DNA from: an uncultured Muribaculaceae bacterium
GTDB taxonomy: Bacteria; Bacteroidota; Bacteroidia; Bacteroidales; Muribaculaceae
DNA: 19,371 bases
Direction of reading: 5' to 3'
Assembly: GCA_910584525.1 (NCBI GenBank)
Contig: CAJUAT010000051.1
Location: 1 to 19,371 of the forward strand
Shown here: in pieces, positions 1 to 7,480 of the stretch
Layout: every line of letters starts with the position of its first letter
Numbering within the stretch: the stretch's first letter is position 1
Notes under the pieces: model-generated
Told to the model about the DNA's origin: nothing
The model's input: the letters and a program-made list of their open reading frames with translations, nothing else
Databases searched by the model: none
Translations under genes and position numbers: made by a program

Positions 1-240
1 AGAGAGGATGGGCATTTCAGCTCACAGCCTTCGCACTTCGTCTTTGAATTCGCGAACCACTATAAGCATTGTGTCTAAGCACAGAGAAGATATGTATGGT
101 CAAAGCTCCTCAAAAAAAAGGATAGAGCCGATATGTCGGGTCAAGCCGAAATGCCGGTGCTCAAGGATATGGAGTAGTGATAAGTGGTAAAAGATCAACG
201 ATTAATTATGATGCAGCTTTGTGTTGTCCTTGCTCTGATT
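1..240. other. Left-edge region with no convincing gene
   Basis: I see no supportable gene here. In frame 1 a reading frame enters from outside the window and ends at TAA 76-78, encoding 25 residues ending FEFANHYKHCV. It could be the tail of an upstream gene, but 25 open codons is not evidence by itself. A 60-codon ORF at 8-190 has low-complexity, Ser/Arg/Lys-rich content and no recognisable family. The first copy of a 24-bp repeat lies at 114-137. Confidence 0.4.
114..137 (+). repeat. 24-bp direct repeat, copy 1
   Basis: AAAAAAGGATAGAGCCGATA followed by TGTC matches bases 518-541 at 23 of 24 positions. The two copies flank the long fold-back at 241-474. This copy is not part of a hairpin. 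Confidence 0.7.
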
Positions 241-474
241 TTTGGGAATCACAGAACTGACCGGAACAGCACGGAGAGTTCACAGAACCGACCACACTAA
301 TTTTCAGACGTTCACAGAAGCGGCAGGTATTCAAAATTGGTATTCAACGAACATTGAAACGCTCAATGACATTCAAAATCATCTTTACCTGCCGCTTCTG
401 TGAACACTTCTGAAAATTAGTGTGGAGTTCTGTGAGCTCGCCGTGCAGTTCCGGTCAGTTCTGTGATTCCCAAA
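241..474. repeat. Long imperfect inverted repeat (fold-back, 89-bp arms)
   Basis: Bases 241-329 and 386-474 are reverse complements of each other apart from a few mismatches and two 2-nt indels, around a 56-nt centre (330-385). Both outer ends read TTTGGGAATCACAGAACTGA when oriented the same way. Each arm carries three copies of the octamer TCACAGAA: at 249, 280 and 312 on the left, and as TTCTGTGA at 396, 428 and 459 on the right. They are spaced 31 and 32 bp apart, mirrored in the other arm. No transposase frame lies inside. It could be a MITE-like or fold-back element, or a cluster of protein-binding sites. The sequence shows the structure only; the role is unknown. Confidence 0.85.
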
Positions 475-517
475 TCGCGGCCGAAGGCTGAGAGGAGCAG
501 AATTTTAAATGCACCGT

Positions 518-541
518 AAAAAAGGATTGAGCCGATATGTC
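518..541 (+). repeat. 24-bp direct repeat, copy 2
   Basis: This copy matches bases 114-137 at 23 of 24 positions; the single difference (T for A) lets it form the left half of a perfect inverted repeat. It lies just upstream of the aminopeptidase promoter. Confidence 0.7.
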
Positions 542-549
542 AATCCTTT
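521..549 (-). terminator. Perfect 10-bp stem-loop; possible minus-strand terminator or operator
   Basis: AAAGGATTGA (521-530) and TCAATCCTTT (540-549) are exact reverse complements around a 9-nt loop. Read on the - strand, the stem is followed by a run of T (the A tract at 518-523), as in an intrinsic terminator. However, no - strand gene enters from the right. Its right half overlaps the -33 box (547-550) of the aminopeptidase promoter, so an operator role is equally possible. Confidence 0.4.
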
Positions 550-578
550 GCATAAGATACCGGAAATTAGTAAATTTG
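547..578 (+). promoter_or_regulatory. Predicted promoter for the Xaa-Pro aminopeptidase gene
   Basis: TTTG at 547-550, a 20-bp spacer and TAAATTTG at 571-578 match the Bacteroidetes -33/-7 consensus exactly. The leader to the ATG at 645 would be about 60 nt. Confidence 0.7.
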
Positions 579-644
579 CCGGAAATATCGATGTCATGTC
601 GCGGCACTTACCATGTGCGCTGCTTATGACGCCGGTGAAACCAT

Positions 645-2438
645 ATGGCTATGAAAAAGAATTATGAGTACCTTTGCGCATTACGCAAGGCGATGAAGGA
701 ACATGGCATAGATGTATGCATAATATCGGGCACAGACCCGCACCAGAGCGAGATACCGCCGCACCACTGGCGCGGCCGCGAATGGCTTACAGGCTTCGAA
801 TCGAGCAACGGCACCAACGGCACCGCCGTAGTGTCGCAGGACAAAGCCCTCTGCTGGACCGACTCCCGCTACTTCCTGCAGGCTACCGAACAGCTTAAAG
901 ACACCGGCTTCTCTATGATGCCCGAGGATGGTCCCGAGGCCGTCGACCTCATCGACTGGGTTACAGAAAACACGCCCGCCGGCAAAACCGTGGGCATTGA
1001 CGGCATGACCTTCTCCGTAGCCTATGTACAGCGGCTCGAACAGGAGCTGAACGACAACGGCATAAAGCTCGACACCGACTTCCCGCAGTTCGATTACATA
1101 TATGCCGACCGTCCGGCACGTCCCCTCAACAAACTGTTCGTTCACGATGAAAAGCTCGTGGGCGCCACCGTAGATGAAAAGATGTCGGCCATTATGGAGA
1201 CCGTCAAAGGCGAGCTCGCCAACGCCGTGCTCCTCTCCAGCCTCGACGACATAGCATGGGCCACCAACCTGCGCACCGCCAACGACATTTCATACAGCCC
1301 CATGTTCGTGGCTTTCCTATATATCGACAACGACATCAGAGTCCTTTTCGTCGATGACGAGAAACTCACTCCTGAAGTCAGGGAACATCTTGCCCACTAC
1401 AATGTCAGGACACTTCCCTACGATGCAGTGAAAGACTTCGTGTCGAAGCTTCCCAAAGAGACGCGATTGCTTCTCGACCCGCAGAAAACGGCACGCGGCA
1501 TCTATGACCATGTGGACTGCACTGCCGTATTCGGAGGGGCACCGCTGGCAAAACTGAAAAGCATAAAGAACGACACCATGGTGGCCAGCATACGCACAGC
1601 CATGAAAAAGGATGGGGTGGCCCTCACCAAGTTCTTCATGATGGTGGAGAAGGAATACCCCTCAGGAGAGCTCACGGAGCTGAACCTCACGCAACGGCTG
1701 AGGGAAATACGGCTCAGCGACGAGACATGCGTCGACGAGAGCTTCGGAGGCATCGTAGGCTGGAACGGCCATGGCGCCATCGTGCACTATGAGGCCACGC
1801 CGGATACAAGCTCTGCGATAACGGGCGACGGTCTGCTGCTCGTCGATTCCGGCGGCCAGTACGTAAACGGCACCACCGACATAACCCGCACCGTGGCTCT
1901 GGGCACACCCACCGCCGAACAGCGCCACGACTTCACTCTGGTGATGAAGGGACACATAGCCCTCGCCACGGCCATATTCCCGGCAGGTACCACCGGTCAT
2001 CAGCTCGATGTACTCGCCCGCCAATTCCTCTGGAAGGAAGGCAAGGCTTACTACCACGGCACCGGCCATGGCGTGGGATTCTTCATCAACTGCCACGAAG
2101 GACCGCAGAACTTCAGGCTTAACATCAACCCCACTCCCCTCGAGCCGGGCATGCTTACCAGCGACGAACCGGGACTATACCTTGAGAACCGCTACGGCAT
2201 ACGCTGCGAGAACCTTATACTCTGCGAACATGCCATGACCACCGAGTTCGGGCAGTTCCTCAAATTCGAGCCGCTTACTCTCTTCCCCTTCGACCGACGG
2301 CTATTCGACAAGTCAATCATGACACCGGAGGAAATAAAATGGGTCGACGACTACCATGCCCTGGTTCGCGACACACTCCTTCCGCTTCTTGACGCCGAAC
2401 AGGCCGAATGGATGAAAGAGAAGACAATGCCGTTGTAA
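645..2438 (+). CDS. pepP: Xaa-Pro aminopeptidase (M24B family)
   Basis: This cytosolic metallopeptidase of 597 residues should remove the N-terminal residue from peptides with proline in second position. It has the long three-part form: two creatinase-like N-terminal domains (about 8-300), a pita-bread M24 catalytic domain (about 310-530) and a short C-terminal extension (about 535-597). The expected metal ligands are visible: D401 (LLLVDSGG), D412 (TTDITRT), H475 (HGTGHGVG), E508 (DEPG) and E522 (RCEN), with H484 in CHEGP. There is no signal peptide. The start at 645 (MAMKK) and one two codons later (651) are equally possible, since neither has a Shine-Dalgarno. It has its own promoter at 547-578, and the next gene follows after 73 bp, so the two may be cotranscribed. 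Confidence 0.95.
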   Translation: MAMKKNYEYLCALRKAMKEHGIDVCIISGTDPHQSEIPPHHWRGREWLTGFESSNGTNGTAVVSQDKALCWTDSRYFLQATEQLKDTGFSMMPEDGPEAVDLIDWVTENTPAGKTVGIDGMTFSVAYVQRLEQELNDNGIKLDTDFPQFDYIYADRPARPLNKLFVHDEKLVGATVDEKMSAIMETVKGELANAVLLSSLDDIAWATNLRTANDISYSPMFVAFLYIDNDIRVLFVDDEKLTPEVREHLAHYNVRTLPYDAVKDFVSKLPKETRLLLDPQKTARGIYDHVDCTAVFGGAPLAKLKSIKNDTMVASIRTAMKKDGVALTKFFMMVEKEYPSGELTELNLTQRLREIRLSDETCVDESFGGIVGWNGHGAIVHYEATPDTSSAITGDGLLLVDSGGQYVNGTTDITRTVALGTPTAEQRHDFTLVMKGHIALATAIFPAGTTGHQLDVLARQFLWKEGKAYYHGTGHGVGFFINCHEGPQNFRLNINPTPLEPGMLTSDEPGLYLENRYGIRCENLILCEHAMTTEFGQFLKFEPLTLFPFDRRLFDKSIMTPEEIKWVDDYHALVRDTLLPLLDAEQAEWMKEKTMPL

Positions 2439-2511
2439 AACCTTAAAGAAAGTAACTGTTCAAAATCATTTTATCCTTTCGACCAGTTATTTAGAAAAAA
2501 ATACCGGAAAG

Positions 2512-3087
2512 ATGATCAACAAGTCAGTGCGCGGCTTCACGCCCAAATGGGGCGAAGGCTGCTTCATAGCCGACAACGCAGCCCTTATCGGCGATGTCAC
2601 CATGGGCGACGAATGCTCCGTATGGTTCGGTACCGTGCTCCGCGGAGACGTCAACACCATCACCATCGGCAACAGGGTGAACATCCAGGACGGGTCGGTG
2701 CTCCACACCCTCTACCAGAAGTCGACCATCGAGATTGGCGACGACGTCTCGATAGGCCACAATGTAGTGATTCATGGCGCGAAAATCCACAATTACGCCC
2801 TTATCGGTATGGGAGCCATCGTCATGGACGACGCCGAAGTTGGCGAAGGGGCACTCGTGGCCGCCGGATCCGTAGTGCTCAGCCGTACCAAGATAGGCCC
2901 CCACGAAATGTGGGCCGGGGCCCCGGCGAAATTCGTCAAGATGGTGGAACCGGAGAAAGCCAAGGAGATGAACGTCAAGATCGCCCACAACTACCTGATG
3001 TATTCACGCTGGTACACCGAAACACCGGAAGAAGCCGTCAGAGAAGCGGAAATTGAAGTCAACGCCGAGACCGACAATAAGAATTGA
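2512..3087 (+). CDS. Gamma-carbonic-anhydrase-family hexapeptide-repeat protein
   Basis: This 191-residue protein has a left-handed beta-helix of hexapeptide repeats (about 15-135), then a C-terminal helix (about 145-180). It resembles the YrdA/PaaY/gamma-CA family, which forms trimers and binds a metal between subunits. Three histidines fit the zinc ligands of archaeal Cam: H65 (SVLH), H83 (IGHN) and H88 (VIHG). Hence carbonic anhydrase activity is possible, but many members of this branch have no proven activity. No convincing promoter was seen in the 73-bp gap after the aminopeptidase gene, so cotranscription is likely. The C-terminal tail (about 177-191) is acidic and probably disordered. 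Confidence 0.9.
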   Translation: MINKSVRGFTPKWGEGCFIADNAALIGDVTMGDECSVWFGTVLRGDVNTITIGNRVNIQDGSVLHTLYQKSTIEIGDDVSIGHNVVIHGAKIHNYALIGMGAIVMDDAEVGEGALVAAGSVVLSRTKIGPHEMWAGAPAKFVKMVEPEKAKEMNVKIAHNYLMYSRWYTETPEEAVREAEIEVNAETDNKN

Positions 3088-3157
3088 CAGTCGCGGCAAG
3101 CTATATAATCGAAAGGAGGCACGATAATCACCCCGAAATAAAAAAGTAATAGAAAAT

Positions 3158-3188
3158 TTTGTCAACTCGGCAACTTTATATAATTTTG
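3158..3188 (+). promoter_or_regulatory. Predicted promoter for rpsU
   Basis: TTTG at 3158-3161, a 19-bp spacer and TAATTTTG at 3181-3188 match the Bacteroidetes promoter consensus exactly. Transcription should begin near 3195, giving a leader of about 90 nt. Confidence 0.8.
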
Positions 3189-3201
3189 CAGCGCTTTTGC
3201 A

Positions 3202-3237
3202 CCCGTCATGCAAAGACGGGGGAGTTGACACTTCAAC
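3202..3237 (+). promoter_or_regulatory. rpsU leader with two adjacent small hairpins
   Basis: CCCGTC (3202-3207) pairs with GACGGG (3215-3220) around a 7-nt loop, and GTTGA (3224-3228) pairs with TCAAC (3233-3237) around a 4-nt loop. Both lie in the expected 5' untranslated region, and an A-rich stretch without Shine-Dalgarno follows up to the start codon. Such placement is typical of ribosomal-protein autoregulatory leaders, but that role is inferred here. Confidence 0.4.
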
Positions 3238-3285
3238 CGAAAGCTCAAACATAAAAACAAAACTAAAAAAAATACAAGACCAAAC

Positions 3286-3477
3286 ATGATTATCGTACAG
3301 GTAAAAGAAGGCGAGAACATAGAGAAAGCACTCAAGAAATTCAAACGCAAGTTTGAGAAGACGGGCATCATCCGCGAGCTGCGTAGCCGTCAGGCATTCG
3401 AGAAGCCTTCGGTTACAAACCGCAAGAAGATGGTGAAGGCTATCTACGTTCAGCAGCTGCGTCAGGCAGAGCAGTAA
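3286..3477 (+). CDS. rpsU: 30S ribosomal protein bS21
   Basis: This is a small basic protein of 63 residues, the normal length for the family, starting MIIVQVKEGENIEKALKKFK and rich in Lys and Arg. bS21 sits on the platform of the 30S subunit; in Bacteroidetes it is known to help sequester the 3' tail of 16S rRNA and so hide the anti-Shine-Dalgarno. This agrees with the lack of clear Shine-Dalgarno sequences ahead of genes in this window. The start is fixed by the family's N-terminus. The gene has a strong promoter, a structured leader, and a hairpin just behind it that separates it from xerC. The rpsU-xerC-hpf order is common in Bacteroidales. Confidence 0.97.
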   Translation: MIIVQVKEGENIEKALKKFKRKFEKTGIIRELRSRQAFEKPSVTNRKKMVKAIYVQQLRQAEQ

Positions 3478-3506
3478 GAGCCTGTTACCCAACGAATACC
3501 TCATAC

Positions 3507-3538
3507 TCAGTATGGTCCCTTCGAAGGGACTGTACTGA
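3507..3538 (+). terminator. Hairpin between rpsU and xerC, probable terminator
   Basis: A near-complete 32-nt palindrome contains the exact core GTCCCTTCGAAGGGAC (3515-3530), extended outwards through two G-T wobbles to TCAGTA/TACTGA. It begins 29 nt after the rpsU stop, and TTTGTTGT follows. It probably ends or attenuates the rpsU transcript before xerC. The T tract is imperfect, so partial readthrough is likely. Confidence 0.55.
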
Positions 3539-3559
3539 TTTGTTGTATCTCTACACTTC

Positions 3560-4459
3560 ATGTCACTGACGGATTTCGAGCGCTACCTGAGGCTGGAGAT
3601 GAACCGCAGCCGTCACACCGTGGAGGCCTATCTGCGCGATGTGTCGCAATATTGCGCCTGGACGGGCAGCTCCCCTGAGGCTCTGCTTGCCGACCATGCC
3701 GTAGAACCCAACGACATCCGCGACTGGATAGGCACACTGGCCATGCAGGGTGAGAAACCGGCTTCCCTGCGACGCAAGACCCAAAGTCTCCGCGCCTTCT
3801 TCCGCTGGGGCATGACCATAGGCTTATGCCATGCCAACCCGGCCGCCGACGTGGTGCTCGCAAAGCTCCCACGACATCTTCCCGACATAGCCAAAGTGTC
3901 GGAAATAGAGGAGATTATCGCCACCCACCCCACCGACAACATCCACGACCTAAGAGTGCTTATGGCTCTAAAGATGCTCTATACTCTCGGGCTGCGGCAG
4001 GCGGAACTGCTGTCGGTCACCGATGCCGATATCCGCCAGGGAGCCGGCGGCGCCGAGATAAGGATAACCGGCAAAGGAAACAAGGAACGTATTCTTCCAT
4101 TGCCTCCTCAGCTTGCCGAGGATATCCGGCAATGGCAGCGCGAGCGCGACCGGCACTATGACGCGCTTCCCGAGCCGAAGCCATTGCTGGCGGCACGGCA
4201 CGGCGCTTTGTCGAAAGGGACGCTTTACACCGACATCCACAACGTGCTGGCAGGCACGTCGGCAGCCCGCAAGAGCCCGCACATACTCCGCCATTCATGC
4301 GCCACCGCACTCCTTAACAATGGCGCCAACATCGACGCCGTCCGTCAGCTCCTCGGCCACGCCTCCCTCGCTACCACCCAGATATACACCCATCTGTCGC
4401 CACGCGAACTCCGCCTGGCTTACAACCATGCACATCCCCGCGCTAAGAGCGAAGACTGA
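3560..4459 (+). CDS. xerC: Tyrosine recombinase XerC/XerD type
   Basis: At 299 residues this has the typical length of Xer recombinases, which resolve chromosome dimers at dif. The N-terminal SAM-like core-binding domain covers about 3-90 and the catalytic domain about 110-285. The active-site set is complete: R146 (LGLRQAEL), K172 (GKGNKER), H241 and R244 (HILRHSCAT), H267 (LLGHASL) and the nucleophile Y276 (TQIYTHLS). Its position between rpsU and hpf is the usual chromosomal one in Bacteroidales, which argues against a phage or integrative-element integrase. No separate promoter was found, so readthrough from rpsU is likely. Whether it works as the XerC or XerD partner cannot be told from sequence alone. 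Confidence 0.93.
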   Translation: MSLTDFERYLRLEMNRSRHTVEAYLRDVSQYCAWTGSSPEALLADHAVEPNDIRDWIGTLAMQGEKPASLRRKTQSLRAFFRWGMTIGLCHANPAADVVLAKLPRHLPDIAKVSEIEEIIATHPTDNIHDLRVLMALKMLYTLGLRQAELLSVTDADIRQGAGGAEIRITGKGNKERILPLPPQLAEDIRQWQRERDRHYDALPEPKPLLAARHGALSKGTLYTDIHNVLAGTSAARKSPHILRHSCATALLNNGANIDAVRQLLGHASLATTQIYTHLSPRELRLAYNHAHPRAKSED

Positions 4460-4521
4460 GCAAAATCCCCGGGTCGTTCATTTTTTCCGCTGTCATGTGC
4501 ACATATTCCGGGAATTATTGT

Positions 4522-4529
4522 TATCTTTG
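4522..4529 (+). promoter_or_regulatory. Predicted -7 box for the hpf operon
   Basis: TATCTTTG matches TAnnTTTG. The -33 region is degenerate: only a TGTG at 4496-4499, with a 22-bp spacer, is near the right place. The leader to the hpf ATG would be about 80 nt. Confidence 0.45.
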
Positions 4530-4616
4530 TAGACACATCCGGACAGAGGCTCCGCGATGCAGTCGATAGAATGAACCAGAGCCACGCCGCAAGGCCGGCT
4601 CGCAACACCCACCACT

Positions 4617-4910
4617 ATGGAAGCCAAGATTAAAGCAATTCATTTTGACATCACCGACAAACTGGTGAACTTCATCAACAAGAAGACCGACAAGCTGGCA
4701 CGCCGATTCGATGCCATCACCGAAACGGAAGTGACGCTCAAGGTAGTAAAGCCAGAGACATCCATGAACAAAGAGGCCTCCATCAAGCTGAGCATACCGC
4801 CGGCCGCCGACCTCTTCGCCTCGAAGACAGCCGACACATTCGAAGAGGCCGTTGACCTCTGCCTCGACGCTCTCGAACCACAACTCAACAAAAACAAAGA
4901 CAAAAAATAA
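4617..4910 (+). CDS. hpf: Ribosome hibernation-promoting factor, short form
   Basis: This 97-residue protein of the HPF/RaiA family binds the 30S decoding centre and keeps ribosomes inactive in stationary phase. The beta-alpha-beta-beta-beta-alpha fold is visible: MEAKIKAIHFDIT strand, a LVNFINKKTDKLARRF helix, strands around EVTLKVV and EASIKLSIP, and the helix TFEEAVDLCLDALEPQL. The basic patch KKTDKLARRFD is typical of the rRNA-binding face. There is no C-terminal dimerisation domain, so it is the short type. It opens a cluster of five genes: mltG starts only 8 bp after its stop. Confidence 0.93.
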   Translation: MEAKIKAIHFDITDKLVNFINKKTDKLARRFDAITETEVTLKVVKPETSMNKEASIKLSIPPAADLFASKTADTFEEAVDLCLDALEPQLNKNKDKK

Positions 4911-4918
4911 AAGCCTGC

Positions 4919-6004
4919 ATGACGCAGACCCGACAGACACCCCCACAGGCGATACCACGTAAAAGGAAACAGCATTCCCGGACCGGCAACGGTCGGGGAA
5001 TGCTTTATGTGATGCTTGCCCTGGCTGTGATTCTTCTGGTATTCATGGTGGCGGTATATCCCGTGTGCATGGTAGGGGCACCGGAAACCGCTGTGATACG
5101 CATACCCCGCGACGCCACCGAAAAGAACGTGAACGATTCCCTCACGAAGTATTTCGGCGCCGACTATACGGCCAAGGTGATGCGTCTCGTCAAGATACGC
5201 CGACCCGACTTCAGCCAGCGTCACGGCGCCTATGAGATCAAACAGGGTGCCAACGCCCTCAGCGCCATGCGCTCCCTGACATCCGGCGCCCAGAAGGAAA
5301 TAACCGTTACCGTCAACGGTTACCGCTCGCTGAACCTCCTGATCGACAACCTTGCCCGGAAGTTCGACTTCTCGGCCGATGACCTTTTCAACGCGCTGTA
5401 CACTCCCGGCTTCCTCGAGTCATACGGACTGACGCGCGACCAGGCCCTCGCCCTTTTTGTGGACGACTCATACAATGCCTATTGGTCGTTCAGCCCCTCG
5501 CAGCTGCTGAAGAAATTCGGCGACAACTATCTCCGCATATGGAACGAGGAGCGCGTGAAGCGTGCCGCCGCATTGGGCCGCACACCCGCCGAAATGATGA
5601 TCATAGCATCGATAACCGACGAAGAAACCAACGCCCTGCAGGAGAAAGGCACCATAGGACGGCTGTACATCAACAGGCTCGACAAAGGGATGAGGCTGCA
5701 GGCCGACCCTACGGTGAGATTTGCCGTTGGCGATTTCACGATACGCCGCGTACAGGGCGCCGACCTCCGCTTTGACTCCCCTTACAACACATATATCCAC
5801 AAGGGACTTCCCCCCGGCCCGATACGGACCACAAGCCTCAAGACCATACAGCTGATTCTTGACGCCCGTCCCAACGATTACCTCTACATGTGTGCCAAAG
5901 AGGACTTCTCCGGCACCCACAATTTCGCCGCCGATTACGGCAGCCACGCCCAGAATGCTCTCAGATACCAGCACGCCCTCGATGAACGGGGCATCAAAAA
6001 ATAA
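4919..6004 (+). CDS. mltG: Endolytic murein transglycosylase MltG
   Basis: This 361-residue inner-membrane protein of the YceG family cleaves nascent peptidoglycan strands and so sets their length. A basic cytoplasmic N-terminus (1-27) is followed by one transmembrane helix (about 28-51) and a periplasmic LysM-like and catalytic region. Family signatures are clear: IIASITDEETN (229-238), with the catalytic Glu most likely E236; INRLDKGMRLQADPTV (251-266); and SPYNTYIHKGLPPGPI (287-302). Its length is normal. The 8-bp gap to hpf and short gaps downstream point to one transcription unit. Confidence 0.94.
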   Translation: MTQTRQTPPQAIPRKRKQHSRTGNGRGMLYVMLALAVILLVFMVAVYPVCMVGAPETAVIRIPRDATEKNVNDSLTKYFGADYTAKVMRLVKIRRPDFSQRHGAYEIKQGANALSAMRSLTSGAQKEITVTVNGYRSLNLLIDNLARKFDFSADDLFNALYTPGFLESYGLTRDQALALFVDDSYNAYWSFSPSQLLKKFGDNYLRIWNEERVKRAAALGRTPAEMMIIASITDEETNALQEKGTIGRLYINRLDKGMRLQADPTVRFAVGDFTIRRVQGADLRFDSPYNTYIHKGLPPGPIRTTSLKTIQLILDARPNDYLYMCAKEDFSGTHNFAADYGSHAQNALRYQHALDERGIKK

Positions 6005-6035
6005 TAACCCGGAACGGCGATTCAACATCAAAGAC

Positions 6036-6242
6036 ATGACCACTATCCAGCAATATTCAAACCAGGCGGAAGCCTATATCGACAAAGGGTATCTTGAGAG
6101 CCACGGGATACCGGCGGAAGTGCAGAGCGACGCACTGTCGGAGATTTTTCCGGCGCCGGGAGCCGGCATAGGCTCGATTTCACTCATTGTTCCCGACAAA
6201 TACGCTGCCGAAGCCGAACACTTGATGAACAACAGACCCTGA
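6036..6242 (+). CDS. DUF2007-like small protein
   Basis: This 68-residue protein carries the DUF2007 pattern: an N-terminal strand, a helix with QAEAYIDKGYLESHGI, then the strand AEVQSDA and a C-terminal segment ISLIVPDKYAAEAEHLM. The family resembles ACT/PII-like small folds; its function is unknown and it is often annotated as putative signal-transducing. I chose the start at 6036 because the family begins just before the first strand. An in-frame ATG at 5982 would overlap the end of mltG and add 18 low-complexity residues. It lies 31 bp after mltG and 12 bp before the DUF4421 gene, within the hpf cluster. Confidence 0.8.
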   Translation: MTTIQQYSNQAEAYIDKGYLESHGIPAEVQSDALSEIFPAPGAGIGSISLIVPDKYAAEAEHLMNNRP

Positions 6243-6254
6243 GGCATACATTCC

Positions 6255-7475
6255 ATGAGCCTGAAAGGCATTATATTCCCCATATTCTTGCTCTGCGCCA
6301 TCTTTTCATGCCGTGCGGCAGAGAACGAAACAGAATGCGACACAGCGATGGTAAAATCCGACTTCATCATCGCCGATACTGCACGTCTCGCCCTGTCGCC
6401 CGGTGTCATCGAACCCCGAATATCACTCACCGACTCCATCTCCGAGACAAGAAACCATACCTATGCCGAGAACAACTGGTGGTATCTCTTCAGAAAACGC
6501 CGACTTGAAATTACAGACCCGTACGTGGTATGGCCCAACAAGTTCGTGGCGTGGTGCATCGGGGTATACAACTGGTTCAACCGCACCTTCAACTATCACG
6601 ACCCGGCATATGTGGCCCGTGAAAAACGGCTTTGGAAGGTCATGCTCATCTCCGACAACTGGGTCGACGCCTACTCCTTCAGTCCACGGGAAATCCCCCA
6701 CATACGGATGATGGGCGACATGTACGCCAACCTCGGAGCATATGTGAAGTATTACGCGGTATCCGTGGGTTATTCCGTCGACATGAACACCGTGTTCGGC
6801 GGCAAGGCCACAAAGCATACCAAGTTCGACTTCGGTATCGGCGCCGCCCGGTTCAACATCGAGGCGCATCTATGGCGAAACTCGGGAGGAACATATGTCA
6901 GGACATTCGGCGATTACAACAACGGCCGTCTCATAAAGAAAGAGTTCGACGGACTGACATTCAGCGCCCTCAACGTGCACGCTTACTATATCTTCAACAG
7001 CGACAAATTCAGCTGGGGAGCCACCTACAGCTATGGCGGCAACCAGCTCCTGAGCGCCGGCACCCCGCTGCTCGGCTTCGACATTTCATCATATATCGTG
7101 GATTTTGATTTCACAAAGCTTCCCCAGGAACTGAAGGACTATTACATCTATCCCTATGACTATTACCGTTTTCACTATCAGTCGTACAACATCATAGGCG
7201 GTTATTCCTTCAACTGGGTAATGAACAAGCATTTCACAGGCAACATCACGGTAATCCCGGGCATAGGCATCAGCTCCTCGGTATCCGACTCGAGCCACGG
7301 GCGCGACATTCTGCTGTCGGCATCAGGCAAAGGAATGGCCTCCCTTCTCTACACCATCAAACGGCTTTTCATCGGTGCCAAGGCCACCCTCAACGGCAAC
7401 GCCCTGTTTGCCGGCGGCGTCGATTTTTACAGCGTGATTCAGAACTACCAATTGTCGATAGGCCTTAAATTCTGA
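6255..7475 (+). CDS. DUF4421 family outer-membrane beta-barrel protein
   Basis: This is a 406-residue exported protein. The N-terminus MSLKGIIFPIFLLCAIFSC is a signal peptide; the Cys in IFSC could be a weak lipobox, but signal-peptidase-I cleavage shortly after is as likely. About 75-130 holds an aromatic segment (NNWWYLF, WPNKFVAW, YNWFNRTF). From about 150 to the end there are alternating hydrophobic strands and a final IGLKF, as in outer-membrane beta-barrels that end in Phe. The pattern matches DUF4421, a Bacteroidetes family of unknown function. The gene is 12 bp after the DUF2007 gene and 5 bp before ribD, so it is probably cotranscribed with them. Confidence 0.8.
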   Translation: MSLKGIIFPIFLLCAIFSCRAAENETECDTAMVKSDFIIADTARLALSPGVIEPRISLTDSISETRNHTYAENNWWYLFRKRRLEITDPYVVWPNKFVAWCIGVYNWFNRTFNYHDPAYVAREKRLWKVMLISDNWVDAYSFSPREIPHIRMMGDMYANLGAYVKYYAVSVGYSVDMNTVFGGKATKHTKFDFGIGAARFNIEAHLWRNSGGTYVRTFGDYNNGRLIKKEFDGLTFSALNVHAYYIFNSDKFSWGATYSYGGNQLLSAGTPLLGFDISSYIVDFDFTKLPQELKDYYIYPYDYYRFHYQSYNIIGGYSFNWVMNKHFTGNITVIPGIGISSSVSDSSHGRDILLSASGKGMASLLYTIKRLFIGAKATLNGNALFAGGVDFYSVIQNYQLSIGLKF

Positions 7476-7480
7476 CAGTC

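Noticed and set aside
1..78. Possible C-terminal end of an upstream gene, frame 1
   Set aside because: Only 25 codons are visible; a frame of this length occurs often by chance, so it was not called as a gene.
8..190. 60-codon ORF near the left edge
   Set aside because: Composition is Ser/Arg/Lys-rich without a recognisable motif; it has no promoter or ribosome site and spans a repeat copy.
249..466. Regular 31-32 bp spacing of a short motif, as in a CRISPR array
   Set aside because: The repeats are only 8 bp, in mirrored orientation, and part of one long inverted repeat; there are no spacers or cas genes.
3112..3119. AAAGGAGG, a perfect Shine-Dalgarno
   Set aside because: It lies upstream of the rpsU promoter, about 170 bp from its start codon, and no ATG, GTG or TTG follows at a useful distance.
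5859..6035. Long version of the DUF2007 frame starting inside mltG
   Set aside because: Overlaps the conserved end of mltG in another frame; the family's N-terminus fits the ATG at 6036.
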